DNA from: Blepharisma stoltei
Lineage: Eukaryota > Ciliophora > Heterotrichea > Heterotrichida > Blepharismidae
NCBI GenBank assembly: GCA_914767885.1
Contig: CAJZBQ010000008.1
Coordinates: forward strand, 1-64,000
Length of the DNA: 64,000 bases
Direction: 5' to 3'
The notes below the pieces were generated by a model. The model was not told the DNA's origin, searched no databases, and saw only the letters and a program-made list of their open reading frames with translations. Below, one piece after another: positions 26,901 to 39,231 of this stretch (position 1 is the first letter of the stretch; the number at the start of each line of letters is the position of its first letter). Both the position numbers and the translations under genes were made by a program.

Positions 26901-28329
26901 TTTAACTGGTGCTTGCAAAAAAGGATATGAAAATAACATGTGCCACTCGTGTGAAAATGGCTACTCAAGGTTATACACAGATGAGTGCCAAGCTTGTCCT
27001 GATACAGTGAGCAATGTTTTTAGATGAATCGGAATTTCTGCTTTTTTGATTTTTATCTTAGTGTTTATTTTAAAAACAACAAGGGACTCATGATATAAGC
27101 AAAAGTCTTTTTTTGCAGTTTATCTAAAAGTCTTTTGGAATTATTTACAAATCATGCTAATATTAGCAACTTATAACTTAAATTGGCCATACGAAGTAAT
27201 TGAATTTTTTTACATTCAGACTTCTATCGACTATATAGGAGGACAGCTCTTTTCTTTTGATTGCTTTTTACAATTATCGAATTCTAAAAGCAAGATTTAT
27301 TATTTAAAAATTTTGATCACAAGCTTGACTCCTTTCGTTATGGCATTTTTATGTATGGCTATATGAATTTTAATTTATAAAATCAAATCCAAACGAATTA
27401 CAGAAATAAAAGATGATTATATTTCTACTTGCATTGTATTGCTATTCTTAATACATCCAAGTATAATAAACACAATGTTCAGCGCTTTTAGTTGCAGGGA
27501 AATAAATTCCGGAGAGCGTTGGCTTAATGCAGACCTTGGAATTCGATGCTGAGATGAGAATCATCTTTTTTATGGTTTTATACTTGCTCTGCCTACAATA
27601 ATTATATGATTTATTGCAGTGCCTTTACTTGCTTTTATAAATTTAATAAAAAATAGGAAGCACTTAGAAGAATTGTGGATGAAAAAGAGATATTCATTTC
27701 TATGCAACGGCTATAACTCAAAGCATTATTATTGAGAATTCTTGATTTTATTCTACAAAGTGATATTAATCAGCTGCTCAGTATTTTTGTCAAATATCTC
27801 GGCAAATATTCAAGCGCTTACAGCAGCATTGTTTTTTGTGCTATTTCTTTATCTTCATACAAAAAACGAGCCATTTAGTGAAGCATTTTTCAATAAAACA
27901 GAAACGTTTTCTAGACTTGCATCTCTAATATCAATACTTATTGGCCTTTGCTTTTTAACAAACGATTTAGGCACTGCTGCAAATTATTTTTTAGTTGCCG
28001 TCTTTATAATTGCAAATTTATTATTTATATTTTACATCTTGATAAACTTCTTGCTACATTTTGCTATTACAAATAGATTTATGTCCATAATAAGAAGAAT
28101 TTTCAGTTCAAAGGAGGAAAAATATATTATCGGCATTGCTCCTTGTGATGAAAGTGGCCAATCACAAAGCTACGATGATGAGAAAAATCATACAGGAAAA
28201 CTTGCCAGCACTATGGTTTATTCTGGTCATACAAAAATTGAAAATATAAAGATGTTTAGAGAAGATTTAGGTAGTTCAAATGAAATTGACCCTTTTGCTT
28301 CAGAACAAAGCATATCCGCTTTTAATTAA
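20906..28329 (+). CDS. Giant LNR / beta-helix / multi-pass membrane protein (gene C)
   Basis: The start ATG at 20906 encodes MNYLIVFFTLLVAKG. Only the 15-nt intron and one insertion (473 bp removed) interrupt it. The remaining 6936 nt equal 2312 codons with the stop, the same as B. An uninterrupted stretch at 23887-25971 encodes 694 beta-helix residues with repeated GGAI/GGAVY turns and N-glycosylation-type NNS/NNT sites. The LNR block is at about 21010-21720, the Cys-rich stalk at about 26660-27000, membrane helices at about 27020-28080, and the tail ends ISAFN-TAA at 28329. It is the cleanest copy of the A-B-C triplication, empty at every site where A and B carry IESs in the membrane domain. 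The LNR and helix fold suggests an extracellular binding protein; the role is unknown. It converges on gene D. Confidence 0.92.
20993..21007 (+). other. 15-nt intron, gene C
   Basis: GTAATTTTAATTTAG, same position and phase as in A and B, in-frame TAG at its end. Confidence 0.93.
21760..22229. mobile_element. TNA-type MITE with internal foreign segment in gene C
   Basis: Ends CTCCTCCCTCCGTGAGCGAG and CGCTCACAGAGGGGAG, flanked by TGA (21757-21759) and a mutated TGG (22230-22232). Removing 473 bp moves the phase from 2 to 1 as observed and restores SLDSE-VFLCISC. At 470 bp it is longer than its relatives. An internal part (about 21960-22115) resembles intergenic DNA at 41970-42110 and ends in a decayed coding-like stretch DKYKLILEIKMDGQ. 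Confidence 0.82.
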
Positions 28330-28702
28330 TTTTATAGGGTTCTTATATTCTTTCATTAATTAAGATTGCATAAAAATAGGCATTTTATCTGTAATAGAAT
28401 CTAATATCGAAATATAATTAATAAATTAAAATTAGTTAAATATTGAATAACATTCATGATTGAATAATAATTTATTTCTTAGAAAATTTTTGAAATTAAG
28501 AGTTGTTAAATGTTTGTCTATTAAGAAACAGAACATTTAAAGATAGGTATATTATTTAATATTTTCCCTAGCCAACAAATTCTTCTATATATAATAACTA
28601 AGGCTTAAAATATATTAAGGAAGTTGGTTTTAAAACCTATAATTATAATTCACTAATAAAATTAATTTTATTGTATTTATGAAGAGATAAATATTTTTAA
28701 GT
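28330..28702. other. Intergenic, convergent 3' ends of C and D
   Basis: 373 bp of AT-rich sequence between the stop codons of C (+) and D (-). It must hold both 3' ends. No structured RNA, repeat or open frame was recognised. Confidence 0.6.
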
Positions 28703-29835
28703 TTATTTTTCATTGTTTTCTGCTTCTCTTGCTATCTCCTGATAACTGGCATCTTTGTCTGAATTTAAAGCTTGATTTTCAATTAATAAATTTTCATTTG
28801 ACGCTATTGAAGAATTTATATTCTGTAGATTTTGGCTATCAGCATACTTTCTATCTGGATCTTCTCCTTCAATTTCACTTCTAACCTTATTTTTATTTCG
28901 CCAGCTGCTAAATTTTTTTTTAACGGCAGTCAAAATTAATTTAAGAAGATAAAATGCCCAGTATATTAAAAAATAGAGATTTGCGATAATAATAATAATA
29001 ACATAGAAAAAAATACTTGCTCCAGAGCTTAAAGAGCCCATTAAATAATAAAGCCCACTATATATTGTAACAACACAAACTAGCTTTGAGCGCAATTTCA
29101 TTTGGTTTAATTTATGCTCTGTATAAGGATTATTTGAATATTGCAAACGCAAATAAATTGAGTAAATAATAGCTACTATAAGTGCTTGGAGCTTCAAAGA
29201 TATTTTTGTTAAAAAAACTGAGAAGCAAATCAAGATGATTTTGCTATAAAGAATAATAAATTCCCAATAAAAATGTTCAGTTTTGAATCCATTGAAAAGA
29301 AATCCATAAGTAAGGCGGACATTTATATTGTCAAGTTTTTTGCGATTTCTAATAATATTCACCAAACAAATAGTTGGCAAAATGATACCCCATAAAATAA
29401 TAGTTGGTAGAGAAAAGGTCAACATATAAAAAATATGCTCATAATTTCAGCACTTGATGTCAAGATCTTCTTCAAGCCAATATTCGCCAGAATTAATTTC
29501 TGTACAATTCATTGATGCAAACATCTTTTTCACAATGCTTGGGTGAATCAAAAATAATAAGATAATGCATGTTGAAATAAAATCATCGCGAAAAGTTTGG
29601 TATGAGGATTTAGCTAGCTTAATAGTATACCAAAATAGGAAAGATAAAAGTAGCATCAAAAAGGGAATAGAAGCAATCATAGTAAGAGTCCTAAAATAAA
29701 TCAAACTTGTGGAATCTTCGTATTTGAAGAGACACTGAAATGAATAAATTTGTTGGTAAACATAGTCAGCGTTATTTTGGATACTGAAAAATTCTACAAC
29801 TTCTGATGATCAATTCAATTTGAAGCTAGAGGCTA

Positions 29836-29935
29836 AAATAACTGTTTTGATATAATTCAAAAATATTTTTATATATGCAATTTACTTTGAAATTAGTTTG
29901 GTAGGATGACTTTAAAGAGCCCTTATGGATTACTA
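29836..29935. other. 100-bp TA-bounded IES in gene D
   Basis: TA at 29834-29835 and 29934-29935. On the minus strand, removal joins IILL to ASSFKLNW, matching IIIIA-TYNLNW of gene F. AT-rich, no coding. Confidence 0.7.
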
Positions 29936-30082
29936 GCAAGATAATATTATAAAGATCTATTTATTGTTAGATGTTATAGATTGAAACATGTGATTTTGAT
30001 TTAAAAGCAGATTTTCTTGTTATATTTACCATAATAGATAATAATATAATAAGAAAAAGTGTAATTCCTAATAATATCAAGA

Positions 30083-30464
30083 AATAAAATGGTGACGCTC
30101 AGAGACCCACTTCTTATCAAGATGGTAGGACCAATCCTGATGAAGCTGAAAGCAGGGCCTCTGTCACTTTTGAAGTAGGCCTTTAGGCCTGGGGATGCTT
30201 TGCTGAAGAGGGAAGCTTTGCTTCCCCCCAAATGTTTTCTGTTCTCTTCTAAATAGGCTAGATAGGCTTTGTCCGTATGTTTTTCCTTGCTGGGACTATC
30301 GGGGGGCTCTACAGATGATGGCTCTAATCTTGAAGGCTGATCCCTTGGAAAAGTGGTTCAGGTCGGAAATCCAATATGAAGACTGCTATTCTTGGGCTGA
30401 GACGAGGCAAAGTCTCGTAGGCTTGCCCGCTTATGGCCAGTTTAACAATTTCATAATATCAAGA
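30083..30464. mobile_element. SINE/LINE-like insertion in gene D, 12-bp TSD
   Basis: Flanked by ATAATATCAAGA (30071-30082 and 30453-30464). Begins AATAAAATGGTGACG and shares ATCCTGATGAAGCTGAAAGC with the insertion at 4990-5679. GC-richer than its surroundings. Removal restores ENILIL-LGITLFLI at the first membrane helix. Confidence 0.8.
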
Positions 30465-31435
30465 TATTTTCTTTAGTAGCAGGACATTCTTCACATTTAT
30501 TACTAGATGTATGAGAATATCCAACTTTGCAAGATTGGCATTTATTGCCCTTATATGCAATCCCGCATTGCCCTGTATAAGAAATATTAATTATATCAGG
30601 TGAGCCCAGGCAAGCTTCAGCATGCGGACATTTCCAAAATTTATCCGTATACATATTGTCCCTTCAATATCCAGGCTTTGGAACCATTGTATAATTTCCA
30701 TAGCATACCACATTATCTGGACAAGCCAGACATGAAATTAAATTTGGGTTTAGACTATAAAATTCTGCAGGGCAAACCTCACAGTTTTTCCCTGATTTGA
30801 CTTCTCCTATTTCACACTCTCTCATTTTTATGTCCAAAGCCAAGTTTTCGCTGTAAAAAGACTCCCCTGATTTTTTTATTTTATCTATAGCGATTGCTGG
30901 AGAATTAACCATTATTTGTATAGAAAATCCAGGCTCTTCTGATATAGTGAATTTGGAAAAATTAAAAATTCCTCTTAAAGCAGTAACTTTGGTTGTTCCT
31001 GAAATTTGGGTTGATGAATTAACAGCTCGTAGGCTGGCTTCACTTGAATTGTCAGTTCTTACGATATTATTCAAATTGTCAACTAAAGCAATAAGTAATG
31101 GAACTTTTATTGTTTGTCCAGAAGCTACTTCAGTTGCGTTTAAGAATGATATTGGAATATCTAAATTTCTTCTTTTATAGTCAATTAAGCTACCGTCTTC
31201 TTTTACTTGCATCAGCTTGACAGGGAAAGAAGCAATGCTCTGCCCATACTCAGCAATATTGTTTTTGTAGCAATTATTGGAGAGTTCAGGTATTCTGTCA
31301 TCTCAGCTAATGGCTCCTCCATTAAATGTTGCAATATTTTCAGTAAAATTAGTATTTTTTATAATAAAATTGCATTTTCTTGTCTCAGGGCAACTCATTC
31401 GAATTCCTCCGCCACTTCCGTATTCTGCTTTATTA

Positions 31436-31952
31436 AAACAATGATGGAGAGCCAACCTAACCTCTTAGCTTCTGTCTCCAGCTGGTAGTCTAGGGCCTTG
31501 TGGAAGGAGAACAGCGTGAGGTGAAGAGTGTCCGGCTGGGTTTTACTTGGTTTGGTGGAGCGCAATGTCGGGCTGGCCGACGGGCTCTAATCCAGGGCAA
31601 GGATATAAGTCGAGGGAGGATGGAATTTGGAGATTGAAAGTAATAGTCCAGTAAGGCTGGAGGTGTTTGCTTGGCTAATTAAGCAGTTTCCTAGCGCTAT
31701 ATGAGGAGTTGTGCTTTGGACTACAAATTTCATCTCGATCGATAGCCTGGTAAGAAAATTCGCTTTTCAAATTTTCGGAAATGGTAGCCCCGTTGGCGTA
31801 CGACAAGGTGCCAAGCGTCCTTAATCTCGGGCTACAAGCAGGAGCAACGCATACCCAAACTGGCAAGTAAAAGGGTGGAATGAAGCAATGGGCGTGAAAA
31901 GTCGACATGGCTGGCCACTACTCTAAAATATTCTAAGTTAAAAGCTTTATTA
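31436..31952. mobile_element. SINE/LINE-like insertion in gene D, 9-bp TSD
   Basis: 517 bp including one copy of the GCTTTATTA repeat (31427-31435 and 31944-31952). GC-rich interior. Removal joins LSKNNK to AEYGSGGGIRMSC, aligning with SDGLGGAIKISC of the sister genes. Confidence 0.75.
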
Positions 31953-32069
31953 TTTTTGCTCAGAGTTGCTTTATTCTTTTCAAAAGTAGATAAATGAATA
32001 TTTATACCTACGCTGCTTATTCAGATTGCACCTCCATTTTGAGCACTATTAGTATCAAATATACACTTA

Positions 32070-32389
32070 TTCCCCACAACATAAAAAATCACTCTAAAAA
32101 TTTTTTTTAAAATAAAAATATGAGTCTAACCAATATTTTTTTGAATTATTAATTTATTTATACAGAGTTGATTCAAAAAATTATTCTATTCAGTTTGAAA
32201 ACAGTTTGAATAATATTTTACTTTAATTTTTACAATAGATTAAGCCGAATATAATTTTATAAAATTAGTGTATTTAAATTTCCCCTATTAAAAAATATTT
32301 TATTTCAATTTAAAGAAGGTTAAACTGCCCAAAAAATAGAAATTTAACTTCTATCTATATTTTTCTCCAATATAAATTAAATCAGGGAG
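32070..32389. mobile_element. TNA-type MITE in gene D, TSD TTA
   Basis: Flanked by TTA on the + strand (32067-32069 and 32390-32392). Ends TTCCCCACAAC and AATCAGGGAG are degenerate versions of the CTCCC ends. Removal joins DAYNVS to KCIFDTNSAQNGGAIW. Confidence 0.72.
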
Positions 32390-33358
32390 TTAGAAACATT
32401 ATAGGCATCACTGATTTCATTACTAGTTGTAAAAAATAGCGCACCTCCATTTAAAGATGCCCCATTACTCGTGAAAACGCTCGATTCAATACTAATTACG
32501 CTGCACGGGTCGCAATATATAGCTCCGCCATTAATCCCAGTGCCACTGCTAAATATTGCATTTATTATTTCCAAACTTTTTAGTTGTGTCCCATATATAC
32601 CAGATAAAGCAAAGCTCGAAAAGAACGAATTCTCAATCAAAATATCTGACTGATCAGCATTTATGACACCTCCTGCAGAATTGCCACTTAAATCATGAAA
32701 TTCAGAGTTATTTATACTTACTATACTTTCAAAAGTTGCATAAATTGCACCTCCTTTAGAGGAAGACAATTGACGAAACTCCGAAGAATTTATTAAAAGT
32801 GTACTAGAGCTTAAGTATATTGCCCCTCCACTTTCAGAGGAACTGCCTTTATAAAATGTCGTATTTTGTATGTTTACAAAACTCTGGGAAAATAAATATA
32901 TAAAGCTTCCAGAAACACTTTGCTGGTTTTCAAAGGTCAAATTACTGATATCCGCTATAGAAAATGTTAATTTGATTCCAGAAGCATACCCTTTTGCAAA
33001 ATTCTCATTAATAGTTAATGACAATAGTGAGATTTTAGAGCTAACCAAGGTAATTAATCCAGATCCATCAGCATGGTTATTTATAAATTCTGTAAACTCT
33101 ATATATGAAGTCGTTGTGTTACAATTAAACACAGAAATGGCAGATCCATCTTTTCCGCATGAATTTTGAGAGAATCTTGAATTTGATATGAAAAATTGTG
33201 ATTCTTGCTCGGAGTCTAGTACACCACCTTTACCATTCGCTGCTCTATTTTGTGTAAAAATGCAGTTATCACAATGAAAAACTGATTTAAAGCTGATTGC
33301 TATAACTCCACCATATTTTTCGCTTGTATTATTAAGAAATTGTGAACTAGCATATAGA

Positions 33359-33819
33359 TGAATAAAATGGCTTTGATAAAATTCATGGTGTGAATTCTTT
33401 TTTCCTCACCCAACTTTTATTATTATAGGGTTAAGTTTTTACATGTGGATTTCTGCACAAGAGCAGAAATTTGAGAGGAATTGTATACTTCGCCTACCTT
33501 ATGTATCGTGTTTTACCTTGTGTATAGTGTTTTACCTTTTTCCCTACTGATATAAAAGGCAAAGCTCTTAGGCAGAGCAGGTGCTAGAGAAAAGTCAAAT
33601 AGAGCAAGGCAACACGCCAAGCCACTAGTGTTTTCCCATACTTCTGGGTTCCCAAATGGCTTCAAGGGGACGAGTAGGAGTGAGACAGGCTGTGACGGCA
33701 TGGGTTCGAGAGTAGCAATAAAATGAAGAAAAAAGATGTCTCATGCATGCTGCACAACTAAAGGACTAAATAGAAGTTAATTAAATTGAGCTAATTATTT
33801 GCTTGCGCTAGCATATAGA
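33359..33819. mobile_element. SINE/LINE-like insertion in gene D, 12-bp TSD
   Basis: Direct repeat CTAGCATATAGA at 33347-33358 and 33808-33819. Begins TGAATAAAATGGC, like the other insertions of this kind. Removal restores AILYASSQFLNN-type sequence known from G. Confidence 0.78.
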
Positions 33820-34286
33820 ATAGCTGAGTTCTGAAGGAAAAAGCAGGACCCAAAACTAGCAGATTGTATTGAAATACTGATCCGCTATCAGAAAAATAGT
33901 CAAAATTTAAAGAAGCTATGATCCCTTTGTTGAATTCAAATAAACAATTTTTTGTCACAACTGTTGAGTTCCTGTTCTGGTTGTCTAAATTAATAATAGA
34001 GCTCCCAGTGTTGTTTCTGAAAGTAGATAACTCAATAATTGCTTTTGAGTGAAGCTCATCGGTATCATCATTTATATCAATGTGAAAAACTGCTCCAAAA
34101 TTAGAAGAATTCTCGCTGAACTCACATGATTTAAATGATAAAATTCCACTATAAAAATATAATGCAATAGTTCCTGATTTGTGAGAGTTATTTTCTTTAA
34201 ATTTTGAAGTAATTATAGTTGAGCTTTGAGATAAAGAAACAGAGCGATCCAAATATAAAGCTGATCCATAGTCCGCATAGTTCTCA

Positions 34287-34659
34287 CTCCCCCCCCGTGA
34301 GTGAACAAAAAAATTTTTTTCACTCACGGGGGGGTTAATTTTGTTTTTTAAAACTTTTTTATATATAAATTTCATAAAAAAAAATTTTTGTTCGAAATTT
34401 AAAAAAATCCTAATTTGCAAAAATTGGAAAGCAAAAATTAATTTAATTTATAAAATTTATGTTTTAAAAAGCAATTCGTTTAAAATTAAACAGAATTAGC
34501 TCTAGATTTCATTATACTAATTATCATTTATATATCAAAATTTTTTTCCATAAAAAAATTTTTCTATTAAAAACATTTTTGTTCACTCACGAAGGGTGGG
34601 TTTTTGGACAAAAAATGGCGATTTTTCTATTGGTTTTGTTCACTCACGGAGGGGGGGAG
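34287..34659. mobile_element. TNA-type MITE in gene D, TSD TCA
   Basis: 373 bp. Ends CTCCCCCCCCGTGAGTGAAC and GTTCACTCACGGAGGGGGGGAG are long inverted repeats, flanked by TCA (34284-34286 and 34660-34662). A short hairpin at 34287-34335 repeats the terminal motif. Removal restores SQTNFT-ENYADYGSALYL. Confidence 0.88.
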
Positions 34660-34871
34660 TCAGTAAAATTAGTCTGGGAAATGATTAAATCAAGCCCTAA
34701 AGGTACTGTTGATTTTGCTTCTATATAAATTCCTCCACCATTCGTTTGAGCAGAATTATTGCGAAAACTGCTTGAGGAAATGATTATTGCTCCTTTATTA
34801 TTTGCAGAGCCCAAAATAAAATAAATTGCTCCCCCACTGCCTAGTTTTGATTCATTTGATTCGAATTTAGA

Positions 34872-35374
34872 TTATTAAAGTTATCCGTTAGCCATATTGG
34901 TGATGCAGTCAACAAAAGATCTCCTGCACGGAGGTTCAACTGCTTTTCAACTCCTACCAGAGGGTATTTCCCCCAAAAGTGGATGCCACTTCGGCACCTT
35001 CTGTCTCTCCTTGAGGCTTCTATGAATTTCTGTGGTTCTCCTACGAGCACTTAGAGTAGCTTGATTCCATGGATCAGCCCTTTGGTGCCGATGTGCCTTC
35101 TTTAAATAGCTTCAGAAAAAAGACTACTCTGTGGTCTGGGCTAAAACCCCCCGTTTCTCAGTAGAGGAATGCCTATGTGTCCTCGGATCCAAAAGGATGT
35201 TGTTGAGCACCTCCATTTTCCAACCACAGAAAAATAGCTAAATGCACATCTCTTGAGCCTGCACTTGATTCTATGCTCGGAGTCCATCCCAGTTCACCGC
35301 ACCATAAGGTCCGGACTATCGCACCAAGATGGCAGGTTGACACACGTCACCATTTTAATTTATTCAAATTTAGA
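34872..35374. mobile_element. SINE/LINE-like insertion in gene D, 13-bp TSD
   Basis: Direct repeat ATTCRAATTTAGA at 34859-34871 and 35362-35374, one mismatch. On the minus strand it begins near AAAATGGTGACG like the insertion at 30083-30464. Removal restores DSSKFE-SNESKLGSGGAIYF. Confidence 0.78.
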
Positions 35375-36594
35375 GGAATCAACATAAAGATTTTTACCTT
35401 TAAAATAAATTGCAGGAGCAAAGTCAGCAGAGTTATCTAAAAATGAGCAATTTCTGACATACAAATTATTTTCACTTTCTATTTGGATTGCTCCATTTCC
35501 AGAGATGTGATAATTTTTATTCCCTATAAATGTTGAATCCTTTATACTTCTATCATAATACCCTGTAAAATAAAAGCATGCTGGTAAAGGTCCATTTCCT
35601 GTATTCTCTATGCAGCTAATTGGCGATAAATCAGGAATATCTAAATTATAAACAATATAAGTTGGTGAAGAGTGCCTACACGTATTATTAACAAGTGTAA
35701 AAGGAATGATATCCAAATTATAAGAGCCTGACAAAGACACCATATAATTGCAGCCTATCGTGTGTGTATTATTTTTTCTCTTGCTGATGTATAAATTCTC
35801 AATATCTCGATTTTCAATAAAATAATCCAAGAGCAAGCTATTAATATTTTTATCTTCTTCAAAAGACCCATTGGAGTCAATGACTAAATCCTTCAAATCA
35901 AAATTGACTAAATTATTTGTAGTTATCATGGCTTTAGCATGGTTGGTTTTAAAAGTAATATTCGTCATTTTGCATCATCTTGGCAATAAATATGCAGTAA
36001 ATATGTTACCATTTGGCGTTGAAATACTGCTTGTTGTTTGAATTTTATATTCATCTAATATTTTCGGATTACTAATAAATATTAAAGAGTCGTTTTCTGC
36101 TCTATTTGATTCAAAAGTCAAATTTTGAAAATAAATGTTTAAAAGTTTTCCTAGAAAATTGATATGGATTAATCCTTGATTTCCATAATTTGATGTAAAG
36201 ATATATGTGCAAGCTTTAAATAAGATAAAAAGGAAGATTCATTACGACTAGTCCCATAGGTCGTAATATCAATTTGTGTATAAAATAAACCTGTTTGGAA
36301 ATAATTATACATAAAAGTGCAATTTTGTATTTCAATATTTTGCATTTTGCTGATGTATATTAATGAAGCACTTGATAGAGAGCTTTGCTGTTTTAGATAA
36401 ACTAAATTGTATTTAAAATCCACATTTTTTATTACGATGGATAGCGAATTTTCAGAATACAAAAACCCTCTAAAATAAAAAGAATCGCCAAACTCATACC
36501 CATTGTTTAACCTTTTTACAAAGCCTTGGTTGCAAAAAATATCTAATCCAGTGCTTCTTATGACTGCATTTTTTCTTGGCCTTTTATAGCCTGA

Positions 36595-36816
36595 GCCTTC
36601 TTTTGGCTCTGCTATGCGATACTTTCTGATGTCGACTGGTGGGTTGGAAAGTAAATATTTGCTGGTAAACCCTCTATAGATGGCAAATTTTCAGTAGTAA
36701 GCAGATTTGTGATTTTTGGAGGGTTTAATCAAGAAATATTGGCTTTCCAGCCACCAGTTGGCATGAGAAGGTATCAGCATAGCTTGTGCTAAAATAAGGC
36801 TTGGGCTATAGCCTGA
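36595..36816. mobile_element. 222-bp insertion in gene D with 10-bp direct repeat
   Basis: TATAGCCTGA is at both 36585-36594 and 36807-36816. The insert is open in one minus-strand frame with TGA as Trp, but no family is recognised. After removal a frame slip remains. It could be an IES using the TA at the repeat edge. Confidence 0.6.
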
Positions 36817-37186
36817 TATTATCAAAGTTAACATTAATTAGTTTCAAAGACCCTGAGCCAGTTATAATTGAGTCATAATTAAATCTCAAGTTTTTTATTT
36901 CCACATTTTTCAAAATTAAATTAGAATTTTCCTATTTAAAAAGACTTTGATCAGTAGTTTGATCAGTTCTGCAATAATCATTTGGCAAATTTTGCGAAAT
37001 AGGCTCATTCCTATCACTGTAATAGTATCCGTCTGTTTCATTATAAGTATTGTATGCACAATATTCGCAATATTCTTCATGATCGCATGCAATATATTGC
37101 TCTTTGCCATCAAAAATCACATTTTCAAATTTAACTGAGCCATTAATTATAAAAGATCCCATTGACCATCCATTGATCTTTACTGT

Positions 37187-37668
37187 AATAATTTAATATG
37201 AAGTCTCAGCTCTTCGCGATCGGCTATACTAACTCTTTCGAGCGCATATTGAATTATATACGACAAAGTTTTGCCATCCAGAAATGGACATAAACAATTC
37301 TTGATTTTCCAAAGCCTAGCCCAAGTCCGCTTTCAAAGATGGATTTTACCTTTGGGAAGGGTGGCAGAGAAGTTGGAAAGGGGTCGCCCACGGTGTCTAC
37401 AGGCAATAATAGACCCATCGGGTACTAGACCAGCGCGAAATCAAAAGTTACATCCTGGCCTATGTGTTTTCTTTTTTTGCCAAGAGTCCCATTTTTTGGG
37501 ATTTTGTGTGGACAACCCTTGCTCCCTACTCATCAGCCTTAAGCAAGGCCGGACAAATCCGAAGACTGATGACACGGTCACAAAGTGACTGAATCTCCTT
37601 ACTCGGTGAAGCTTAAAAATTAGGGCGAGAGTCTGTCTATAAATAAGTTTAGTTAAGATCTTTATTGT
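37187..37668. mobile_element. SINE/LINE-like insertion in gene D, 12-bp TSD
   Basis: GATCTTTAYTGT at 37175-37186 and 37657-37668, one mismatch. GC-rich interior. Removal joins KITIKI to NGWSMGSFIINGS, matching ATIKV-NGWSKF of G. Confidence 0.75.
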
Positions 37669-37764
37669 TATTTTATTTTCATCATATACCATAAGCGTTA
37701 AGCCTCTAAAAGATAAAGATAAATTCGGATTAGATAAGTTATAATTCCATCGTTTGCCAAAATC

Positions 37765-38272
37765 TTAGTCTTAGTCTTAGTTAAATTTATAGAGTAGCTC
37801 TCGGCCAGGACCGAAGGTCCTTTTCTTCCACCTTTTGGACGCCTCGCTTGCTTTCCTTGCCCTGCTCCCAGTGTGCACCTAAGTGCCACAGGCTACCACT
37901 CAGCTCCTTTCGGTCATGGGGCTTGGTCATGCTAACCCGGAAGGGTCACCGTGCTTCACGTCGCCAGACTAGGGTTAGAGCTAAGGATTAACTCCTTAGC
38001 TCTTGTCGACTCCTGCTATGCCCTCCAAAATGGCACTAGCGGTCCCTAGAGGAAAAACCCTTTTTGCCGCGTGTCCTATCGGGACGACCCTAGGATCATC
38101 GTTGCTGGACTGAGAGGGAAACCTAGCCGGACACAAACTACCAGTACCCATTCCAGACCTTTCCCTGGGCGGATTGGCTTCAGGCCGCAGCAAGGTCCCC
38201 AATCTCGCCACAGTCCCGGGAGAGGACGGGTCGGTGTCGTCGCCATTTTATTTGTGTTTGCTTGCCAAAATC
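37765..38272 (-). mobile_element. SINE-like insertion with (ACTAAG)n tail in gene D, 11-bp TSD
   Basis: TTGCCAAAATC at 37754-37764 and 38262-38272. In minus orientation it starts AAATAAAATGGCGACGACAC and ends in three ACTAAG-type units beside the target repeat, as SINE or LINE tails do. Very GC-rich for this window. A 71-codon open frame (37996-38211, -) has no recognised family. The duplicated target has no TA. Confidence 0.8.
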
Positions 38273-38920
38273 AAAAAAATAATTTTACTCGATAAATTTC
38301 CAATGGACTGCAGAGCATATTCAAGGGTTTCAAAAGGAGAGTCAAAGCTCCCATCTCCAGATGGAGAAGTATCTTTTTGAGTCGAAATTACATGATATAT
38401 ATAGAAATCTGAATCCTTATAGCTGTTAGTGTAGCCTATTTGAATTCCAAATATATCTGCCTTCATTTGATAATTATTATCACTGTAATATGAGCACGAT
38501 TTATTAAAAATGCAGTACCTGCAATAATTTCAGGAAGGCAAAGAGCAAGTTGTCTCAGTAACATTGCATAAGCCCCAATTACAATTCTCAATATAGCACC
38601 CAGGATAGCATTCGCTATTGCTAAGAGACATTTCTAAAGTACAAGTATTATTAGAATCTAAAAAGCAATTTTCAAAATCAACCGAATGATTCAACTCTGT
38701 TATTATGACTTGGTGAAAAAGGGTATATAAAAATAAATCTCTGTTCTTGCATTTTTTTTCAGGATTGATACTTATTTGATCCCATTTGCAGTCAGCTATT
38801 AAGCATTCTGGTTTGCAGTTTCCATAGTCTTCAGCTTTGCAATCATTAGAGCATCCACATACATAATAGTCATATTGGCAATCAAAATTATTGCAGGCTT
38901 CGTCACATTTATCATTTCAA

Positions 38921-38950
38921 AGCATTTCTAAGCATTTCTAAGCATTTCTA
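38921..38950 (-). repeat. 10-bp unit expanded to three copies in gene D
   Basis: AGCATTTCTA three times in a row. One copy would restore the LNR frame SGCFLEML-WNDKCDEACNN. The extra 20 bp shift the frame and bring a TAG in frame. The extra units are bounded by TA. Confidence 0.8.
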
Positions 38951-39231
38951 AGAAGCAGCCACTTGCGCAATATCCACAGTACCCTTCGTCAAAATTGCAA
39001 GCTTTATTATTGCAAGCTTGATCGCATATTTGGTTTTCTAATAAAGAATCGGAGCATCCAGGAGCACAATCGCAGTCATTTCCATCAAAATTGCATTCCT
39101 CCACATAGCACGCTTCATCACATATAGAGTTATTAACCATTCAGGTATTACAATTAGGAGCACAAGTGGAATTTAAACAGTCAAAATTGTCAAATTTGCA
39201 TTCTGGGTTATCACTTTCTTTATTGCATATA

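Noticed and set aside
37996-38380. Several open frames in the GC-rich patch as genes
   Set aside because: They fall in or across the SINE-like insertion and its flank; GC richness alone explains the open frames, and no family is recognised.
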